Origin: Flavobacteriaceae bacterium
GTDB lineage: Bacteria > Bacteroidota > Bacteroidia > Flavobacteriales > Flavobacteriaceae
Length of the DNA: 10,097 nt
Reading direction: 5' to 3'
Assembly (NCBI GenBank): GCA_023254815.1
Contig: JALRKI010000145.1
Location: forward strand, 1-10,097
How positions within the stretch are numbered: position 1 is the stretch's first letter; each line of letters opens with the position of its first letter. Below the pieces are notes generated by a model. The model was given only the letters and a program-made list of their open reading frames with translations. It was not told the DNA's origin and ran no database searches. Both the position numbers and the translations under genes were made by a program. This document shows positions 5,741 through 10,097 of the stretch, piece after piece.

Positions 5741-6415
5741 TCAGTCTGAATAAGCTGTCTTAAGAATTTTTATATCGTTGAGCAATCGCTCGATTTCTTC
5801 TTTTTTAGTGCCATCGTAGTATCCTCGAATACGTTTTTCCTTATCAATCAGCATAAAGTTCTCGGTATGGATCATGTCGTTTGGTCCGCCATCCCCATCT
5901 TCTTTGACTGCGAGATAGGACTTTCGAGCTAACATATAAATCTGTTTTTTATCTCCTGTGACCAGATGCCACTTGCTGTCCACAATCCCATTTTTGGTGG
6001 CATAGGCTTTTAATTGAGCCACGGAATCTATTTCGGGGGTTACTGTGTGAGAGAGCAGCATGACTTCGGGGTCGTCAAGAATGCTCGCTTGCACTTCGGT
6101 CATATTTTTAGTCATTACCGGGCAAATGCTGGGACATGTTGTGAAAAAGAAGTCTGCGACGTATATTTTATTTTCGAATGTTTTTTCGGTGATGGTTTCT
6201 CCATTTTGGTTGGTCAAACTAAAATTTGCTATTTTGTGATAGTTGATTTGATGCTGTATCGTGCTGTCCACCAATTCAGTATTGACCATGGCAGGTTGGT
6301 ATATGGGCAAGCGTTTCACGGGTTTGAGAATGCTGTAGATCAGAAAAACAATAATTACTGACAACGGTCCGAGAACGAGCCATAGCGTACGGTATTGCCT
6401 AATAAATCGCCACAT
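5741..6415 (-). CDS. SCO1/SenC family copper chaperone or thiol-disulfide protein
   Basis: A 224-residue membrane-anchored thioredoxin-fold protein. SCO proteins deliver copper to the CuA site of cytochrome c oxidase subunit II or reduce its cysteines, on the outer face of the cytoplasmic membrane. One N-terminal helix (about 11-30, WLVLGPLSVIIVFLIYSIL) follows a basic start (MWRFIRQYR). The copper ligands are all present: CPSIC (94-98, Cys94 and Cys98) in FFFTTCPSICPVMTKNM, and His183 in DMIHTENFMLID, with VTPEID (125-130) and YYDGTKKEEIERL (199-211) as further family marks. Length is usual. It lies 45 nt upstream of feoA on the same strand and is divergent from the M1 peptidase gene. No cytochrome oxidase genes are in the window, so a role in oxidase assembly is taken from the family. 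A promoter with TAATTTTG sits upstream. No sign of damage. Confidence 0.94.
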   Translation of the reverse strand: MWRFIRQYRTLWLVLGPLSVIIVFLIYSILKPVKRLPIYQPAMVNTELVDSTIQHQINYHKIANFSLTNQNGETITEKTFENKIYVADFFFTTCPSICPVMTKNMTEVQASILDDPEVMLLSHTVTPEIDSVAQLKAYATKNGIVDSKWHLVTGDKKQIYMLARKSYLAVKEDGDGGPNDMIHTENFMLIDKEKRIRGYYDGTKKEEIERLLNDIKILKTAYSD

Positions 6416-6455
6416 TTAAAATGTATTAGAAGAGGGTTATTTTATTATCTTCACA

Positions 6456-6492
6456 CAAAATTACAACACAATCGTCACTCCGTTGGCCAAAA
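6456..6492 (-). promoter_or_regulatory. Putative promoter of sco gene
   Basis: On the minus strand TAATTTTG (6463-6456) matches TAnnTTTG, and TTTTG (6492-6488) lies 24 nt upstream, one base longer than the usual range. The leader would be about 35 nt to the ATG at 6415. The position in the 90-bp divergent region fits. Confidence 0.55.
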
Positions 6493-6505
6493 TAGACCTA
6501 ATGTT

Positions 6506-8422
6506 ATGAAACATCTTCTTTTTTTATTTTTTACCGTCACTTTGTTTGCCCAGCAAGAAGTAGATCAATTCAGTCAATGGGAGTCAGAGCGCTCCCTTGC
6601 CATGAAGCACTTGCTCATCAATCCAAATACAGCCAACTACGACGTTCAACACCAACTTTTGGAAATTCAGGTTGATCCTGCAAATTCTTCTATTGCCGGC
6701 ACTGTAACAACCACTTTCCGGGCAAAATCTGATATGGCTGGAATAACTTTTGATTTGTCCAACAACATGGTTGTCAGCAACGTGAGCATGAATGGCGTGG
6801 CATTGGCCTTTAATCAGAATTTGACCGATGAATTGACCATCACTTTTTCCAATACCTTGTCGGCTAATGCCGTTGGAGAAATTGCTGTAACTTATTCTGG
6901 CAATCCTATTAGTTCGGGCTTTGGGTCATATGAGGCCACGACCCATAACGATGACCCCATTGTTTGGACCTTATCCGAGCCTTATGGGGCTAAAGGCTGG
7001 TGGCCCTGCAAGCAAGATTTGAACGATAAAATCGACGTCTTGGACGTAAAGATAACTACTCCAGTCGCCAATGCCGATGGAGAAGAATACGTTGCGGTTT
7101 CCAATGGTATGGAACAAGGTCAAACAGTATTAAACGGTTTCAAAACTACGCACTACAGGCATCAGCATCCCATTCCGGCCTATCTGGTTGCTTTTGCAGT
7201 AACCAATTATTACGTTTATAGTCATACGGTGGATAATAATGGTAATCCTTTCGAAATTATCAATTACGTTTACCCCGAAACATTGGAGTCGAGTCAAGCC
7301 AGCACAGCAGTGACAGTAGATATTATGAATTTATTTATTGACCTCTTTGAACCCTATCCCTACCAGGACGAAAAGTACGGTCATGCCCAGTTTGGTTGGG
7401 GAGGCGGTATGGAGCATACTACAGTATCCTTCATGGGAGGATTTAGCCGTGGGTTGATCGCTCATGAATTGGCTCACCAGTGGTTTGGGGATAAAATCAC
7501 TTGTGGCAGTTGGAGGGACATTTGGCTCAACGAGGGCTTTGCTACTTTTTTAACCGGTCTAGTGAGCGAACATTTGGATGGACCACAAGGCCATCTAGAA
7601 TGGAAGGAAAGTAAGATCAATTCAATTACTTCACAACCTGATGGGACTGTCTATTTGGCGGAATCTGACACCACCAATGTGGGTCGGATTTTCAATTCTA
7701 GATTGACATACAACAAAGGGTCTATGGTCTTACACATGTTGCGCAAGAAGATGGGGGATCAGGCCTTTTTTCAAGGGGTACAAACCTATCTCAGTCATCC
7801 CGATTTGGCTTACGCCTATGCAAAAACAGTAGATTTCATACCCATCATGGAGGCAGCCTATGGCAATAGTTTGACAGAATTTTTTCAAGATTGGTTGTAC
7901 CGTGAGGGCTACCCTTCTTATACCCTGCAATGGACCACCAATAGCTCAAATGAAATTGTAATAACTTTGAATCAAACGCAGAGCCACGAATCTGTTGATT
8001 TTTTCGAAGCTGAAATAAAGGTACGATTTACTGGCGCCAATGGTCAACAACAAGACGTTCTTTTGAATCACACCTCTAACGGGCAATCATTTACCGTTGC
8101 CACTAACTTTGAAGTTACCGACGTCGTTTTTGATCCTGAAAAGGATCTCATTTCAAATGGCAATAGTGTTACCTTGGGACTCTCTAGCCATGAATGGCAG
8201 TCTGATTTGAGGGTTTATCCCAATCCGACTTTCGACAGCCTACGCGTTGAAGCTGCTGGAATGAAGATTAAATCGGTTAGCATTTACAATACCCAGGGGC
8301 AATTGCTCAAGAAATTGAAACCCTCAAATGACATTGATTTATCGGGAATTGCGGCTGGACAACTTGTGTTGGTATTTGAAACCAATAAAGGTCGAGTGGA
8401 AAAAATCATTGTCAAGCAATAG
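6506..8422 (+). CDS. T9SS-secreted M1 family zinc aminopeptidase
   Basis: A 638-residue secreted metallopeptidase that should remove N-terminal residues from peptides. The start at 6506 gives a signal peptide (MKHLLFLFFTVTLFA, likely cut before Gln16 or Gln17); an in-frame ATG at 6395 would bury it behind 37 residues and run into sco, so it is rejected. The N-terminal beta domain spans about 45-235. The gluzincin core has GGMEH (300-304) in place of the usual GAMEN exopeptidase motif, then HELAH (320-324) and Glu343 in NEGFATF, exactly the HEXXH-x18-E zinc site, and Tyr402 in TYNKGSMVLH as the likely transition-state tyrosine. After a short helical part ending WLYREGYPSY (463-472) comes a beta domain (about 473-555). 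The last about 75 residues (LRVYPNPTFDSLRVE ... KIIVKQ) form a type A T9SS sorting domain, so the protein is exported through the outer membrane and probably anchored or released at the surface. The large C-terminal helical domain of long M1 enzymes is absent. Confidence 0.94.
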   Translation: MKHLLFLFFTVTLFAQQEVDQFSQWESERSLAMKHLLINPNTANYDVQHQLLEIQVDPANSSIAGTVTTTFRAKSDMAGITFDLSNNMVVSNVSMNGVALAFNQNLTDELTITFSNTLSANAVGEIAVTYSGNPISSGFGSYEATTHNDDPIVWTLSEPYGAKGWWPCKQDLNDKIDVLDVKITTPVANADGEEYVAVSNGMEQGQTVLNGFKTTHYRHQHPIPAYLVAFAVTNYYVYSHTVDNNGNPFEIINYVYPETLESSQASTAVTVDIMNLFIDLFEPYPYQDEKYGHAQFGWGGGMEHTTVSFMGGFSRGLIAHELAHQWFGDKITCGSWRDIWLNEGFATFLTGLVSEHLDGPQGHLEWKESKINSITSQPDGTVYLAESDTTNVGRIFNSRLTYNKGSMVLHMLRKKMGDQAFFQGVQTYLSHPDLAYAYAKTVDFIPIMEAAYGNSLTEFFQDWLYREGYPSYTLQWTTNSSNEIVITLNQTQSHESVDFFEAEIKVRFTGANGQQQDVLLNHTSNGQSFTVATNFEVTDVVFDPEKDLISNGNSVTLGLSSHEWQSDLRVYPNPTFDSLRVEAAGMKIKSVSIYNTQGQLLKKLKPSNDIDLSGIAAGQLVLVFETNKGRVEKIIVKQ

Positions 8423-8439
8423 ACCCATTTGTTCTGTTC

Positions 8440-8468
8440 TTTGATTTGGCTTCAAAGCAGTACCTTTG
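8440..8468 (+). promoter_or_regulatory. Promoter of rseP-like gene
   Basis: TTTG (8440-8443), a 17-nt spacer and TACCTTTG (8461-8468) form a textbook Bacteroidota sigma-A promoter in the 69-nt gap after the peptidase gene. The predicted start site around 8475 leaves a leader of about 17 nt. A perfect 6-bp inverted repeat, CTTTGA-N7-TCAAAG (8439-8457), overlaps the upstream element. Confidence 0.7.
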
Positions 8469-8491
8469 CGTTTCGAAATTAATCCCTATTT

Positions 8492-9832
8492 ATGGAAATT
8501 GTCATTAAGATTGCCCAATTTTTATCAAGTTTATCCCTGCTCATAGTCCTGCACGAGTTAGGTCATTTTATTCCTGCCAAATTGTTTAAAACCAGAGTGG
8601 AGAAATTTTATCTGTTCTTCGACGTCAAGTTTTCGTTATTTAAAAAGAAAATTGGAGACACGGTTTATGGCATTGGTTGGTTGCCTTTAGGGGGCTACGT
8701 TAAGATTTCTGGAATGATTGACGAAAGCATGGATAAGGAGCAAATGGCCCTTCCGCCACAGCCTTGGGAGTTCCGAACCAAGCCAGCATGGCAGCGGCTG
8801 ATCATTATGATTGGTGGGGTAACTGTTAATTTCATTTTGGCCTATATCATTTACATTGGTATGGCGTTCGGTTATGGCGAATCGGATATCGCCACCAGCA
8901 GCATCAAAGACGGCTATTGGATTGCCAACCCATTGCTTGAGGACTTTGGACTTCAGACAGGCGATGACATTATAGCTATTAATGATAAGCCGATTAAGAA
9001 TTATTCTGATATCAAAGCCTATTTTTTAGAAACCAAGACCATGACCATCGAGCGTGATGGCACCATAATGACCTTAGATTTTCCCAATGATTTTTTGGGT
9101 CAGTTGAGCGACAGCGGTGATCGCAGCTTTGTAGAGTTGCGCATGCCTTTTATGGTAGGAAGTGTCGATCCCTCCTCATTAAATGTCGAGGTGGATTTGC
9201 AGCCCAGAGATGTTTTTGTGTCCTTTGAGGACATTTCAGTGCCATACTACGATGAGGTGAGCGAAGCGCTCAGCACCTTGAAGGGGCAAAGTATTTCAGT
9301 TCAGATATTGCGCGATGGAAAGACTTTGACCCGCCAGATGAGAGTGGACGACAATGGTAAGATTGGCGTTTATCCTGGGGGAACCTATCAAGAGTTTGCT
9401 TCTTTAGGTTACTTTGACATCGTTCAAAAAAATTACAGCTTTGCAGAAAGTATTGGCGCAGGTGGCCGATTGTTTGCCGAAAAAATGGGAAGCTACTGGG
9501 GACAATTGAAACTTATTTTCAGCCCAAGTACAGGAGCTTACAAGGGTGTGGGGGGCTTCAAAGCCATTTACGATATTTTTCCAGACAGCTGGAGTTGGTC
9601 CACTTTTTGGAGCATAACGGCATTCCTGTCGATCATGCTTGGGGTACTCAACTTGCTGCCCATTCCGGCGTTGGATGGGGGTCATGTGATGTTCTTGTTG
9701 TTTGAAATGGTCAGTGGACGCAAACCTAGCGACAAATTTATGGAATATGCCCAAACCGTTGGGTTTTTCATCCTAATTGCGTTAGTATTGTTTGCCAATG
9801 GCAACGATATTTTTAAGGCCATTACCGGCTAG
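8492..9832 (+). CDS. rseP: RseP-type site-2 zinc metalloprotease (M50)
   Basis: A 446-residue intramembrane protease of the S2P/M50 family, which cuts transmembrane segments such as those of anti-sigma factors or leftover signal peptides. The first helix carries the zinc-binding HELGH (21-25) inside LIVLHELGHFIPAKLF, and the third conserved helix has NLLPIPALDGGH (387-398) with Asp395 as the third zinc ligand. LPLGGYVKISGM (64-75) is the membrane-associated GxG beta-hairpin region and GGVTVNFILAYIIY (108-121) is the second helix. Between helices 2 and 3 lies a periplasmic stretch of roughly 240 residues that fits two PDZ domains (about 140-210 with LQTGDDIIAINDKPI, and about 220-295). A last helix is at about 423-435. 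Length matches RseP of Bacteroidota. It has its own promoter, and no partner such as dxr or an anti-sigma gene is within the window, so its substrate is unknown. The ATG at 8492 directly precedes helix 1 and is the natural start. Confidence 0.94.
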   Translation: MEIVIKIAQFLSSLSLLIVLHELGHFIPAKLFKTRVEKFYLFFDVKFSLFKKKIGDTVYGIGWLPLGGYVKISGMIDESMDKEQMALPPQPWEFRTKPAWQRLIIMIGGVTVNFILAYIIYIGMAFGYGESDIATSSIKDGYWIANPLLEDFGLQTGDDIIAINDKPIKNYSDIKAYFLETKTMTIERDGTIMTLDFPNDFLGQLSDSGDRSFVELRMPFMVGSVDPSSLNVEVDLQPRDVFVSFEDISVPYYDEVSEALSTLKGQSISVQILRDGKTLTRQMRVDDNGKIGVYPGGTYQEFASLGYFDIVQKNYSFAESIGAGGRLFAEKMGSYWGQLKLIFSPSTGAYKGVGGFKAIYDIFPDSWSWSTFWSITAFLSIMLGVLNLLPIPALDGGHVMFLLFEMVSGRKPSDKFMEYAQTVGFFILIALVLFANGNDIFKAITG

Positions 9833-9851
9833 ATGATTTAAGGAAATTCTG

Positions 9852-9882
9852 TTTGGTGGGACTTAAAAATAATTTATATTTG
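9852..9882 (+). promoter_or_regulatory. Promoter of tRNA-Asn
   Basis: TTTG (9852-9855), a 19-nt spacer and TATATTTG (9875-9882) are an exact Bacteroidota sigma-A promoter. The start site would fall around 9889, about 10 nt before the mature tRNA 5' end at 9899, leaving a short leader for RNase P to remove. Confidence 0.75.
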
Positions 9883-9898
9883 CCCTCCAATTGAACAT

Positions 9899-9972
9899 TC
9901 CTCCTTAGCTCAGTTGGTTAGAGCATCTGACTGTTAATCAGAGGGTCGCTGGTTCAAGTCCAGCAGGGGGAG
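9899..9972 (+). tRNA. tRNA-Asn (anticodon GTT)
   Basis: A complete cloverleaf can be folded by hand. Acceptor stem TCCTCCT (9899-9905) pairs with AGGGGGA (9965-9971) with one T-G wobble. D stem GCTC/GAGC (9908-9911, 9921-9924) has the loop AGTTGGTTA. Anticodon stem TCTGA/TCAGA (9926-9930, 9938-9942) carries the loop CTGTTAA with anticodon GTT (9933-9935). The variable loop is GGGTC. T stem GCTGG/CCAGC (9948-9952, 9960-9964) has the loop TTCAAGT. The discriminator base is G9972. The genomic sequence continues CAAAA, so the CCA end is not encoded and must be added by nucleotidyltransferase. A promoter lies just upstream and a terminator just downstream, so it is a single-gene transcript. Confidence 0.98.
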
Positions 9973-9973
9973 C

Positions 9974-10004
9974 AAAAGCTTTACAGAGATGTAGGGCTTT
10001 TTTT
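9974..10004 (+). terminator. Intrinsic terminator of tRNA-Asn
   Basis: AAAAGCTTTACA (9974-9985) pairs over 12 positions, two of them T-G wobbles, with TGTAGGGCTTTT (9990-10001) around the tetraloop GAGA (9986-9989). A run of seven T ends at 10004. The stem begins 2 nt after the tRNA discriminator base, so it should end tRNA transcription. The stem is A/T-rich but regular. Confidence 0.8.
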
Positions 10005-10023
10005 GTGCTCTAAACCAGTCTCG

Positions 10024-10043
10024 AAAAGCTACTAAAAGCTATT
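10024..10043 (+). repeat. Short tandem direct repeat AAAAGCTANT
   Basis: Two adjacent 10-bp units, AAAAGCTACT (10024-10033) and AAAAGCTATT (10034-10043), lie downstream of the tRNA terminator. The same AAAAGCT heptamer begins the terminator stem at 9974-9980. The 93 bases from 10005 to the window end hold no gene that I can see. The meaning of the repeat is unknown; chance in A-rich sequence is possible. Confidence 0.5.
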
Positions 10044-10097
10044 CTACTTAATTTCTAAATATCTCAAAGAACATCATAAAATTACTAAAAACTGACA

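Noticed and set aside
6446..6453. TATCTTCA as the -7 element of the M1 peptidase
   Set aside because: It differs from TAnnTTTG in the last two bases and has no TTG at the proper distance upstream, so it was not listed as a promoter.
6395..6505. N-terminal extension of the M1 peptidase from the ATG at 6395
   Set aside because: It would add 37 non-hydrophobic residues ahead of a clear signal peptide and overlap the 5' end of the divergent sco gene; the ATG at 6506 fits export.
9404..9754. 116-residue minus-strand ORF inside rseP
   Set aside because: It is antisense to the conserved third zinc-ligand helix and has composition typical of a shadow frame.
9833..9851. Terminator after rseP
   Set aside because: No hairpin with a T tract is visible between the rseP stop and the tRNA promoter.
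1..10097. CRISPR array, IS element, toxin-antitoxin or phage-defence module
   Set aside because: No regularly spaced repeats, transposase motifs or inverted terminal repeats were seen; all large reading frames match household families.

Overview
The window looks like an ordinary chromosomal housekeeping region of a member of Bacteroidota, probably Flavobacteriales. The reasons are: five or six intergenic matches to the Bacteroidota sigma-A element TAnnTTTG, usually with a TTG/TTTG about 17-24 bp upstream; an almost complete lack of Shine-Dalgarno sequences; a secreted peptidase with a type IX secretion (T9SS) C-terminal sorting domain; a GufA-type ZIP transporter; and a feoA-feoB pair followed by a tiny Cys-tailed membrane protein. 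I see no phage, IS element, CRISPR array or defence module.

Layout. 1-367 (+): 3' end of a sensor histidine kinase, followed after 3 nt by a crotonase-fold enoyl-CoA hydratase (371-1153, +). This meets tail to tail, with a 4-nt overlap or so, a leftward pair: a PlsC-type 1-acylglycerol-3-phosphate acyltransferase (1150-1887, -) preceded by a bacilliredoxin with a CGC motif (1901-2320, -). A 105-bp divergent promoter region separates the bacilliredoxin from a GufA/ZIP11-type ZIP metal transporter (2426-3241, +). The ZIP gene converges with a leftward metal cluster, which in transcription order is an SCO1/SenC copper chaperone (6415-5741), feoA (5695-5462), feoB (5469-3382) and a 42-residue FeoB-associated Cys-rich membrane protein (3372-3244) that is too short for a usual ORF cut-off. 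Diverging from SCO is a T9SS-exported M1 zinc aminopeptidase (6506-8422, +). Then come an RseP-type site-2 protease with its own strong promoter (8492-9832, +) and a tRNA-Asn(GTT) with a clear promoter and a clear intrinsic terminator (9899-10004, +).

How the genes work together. The middle of the window is rich in metal and thiol functions: ZIP (Zn and other divalent metals), FeoAB plus accessory (ferrous iron), SCO (copper for cytochrome oxidase, or thiol redox) and a bacilliredoxin (repair of bacillithiolated proteins). This is suggestive but is not proof of a joint system, since the genes lie in at least three transcription units. The left end (kinase, crotonase, PlsC) touches lipid metabolism. 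The right end is envelope proteolysis and translation. No novel system is evident. The most useful points are the unlisted 42-residue Feo accessory gene, the GGMEH variant of the M1 exopeptidase motif, the internal promoter between sco and feoA, and the repeat cluster after the tRNA at the window edge.
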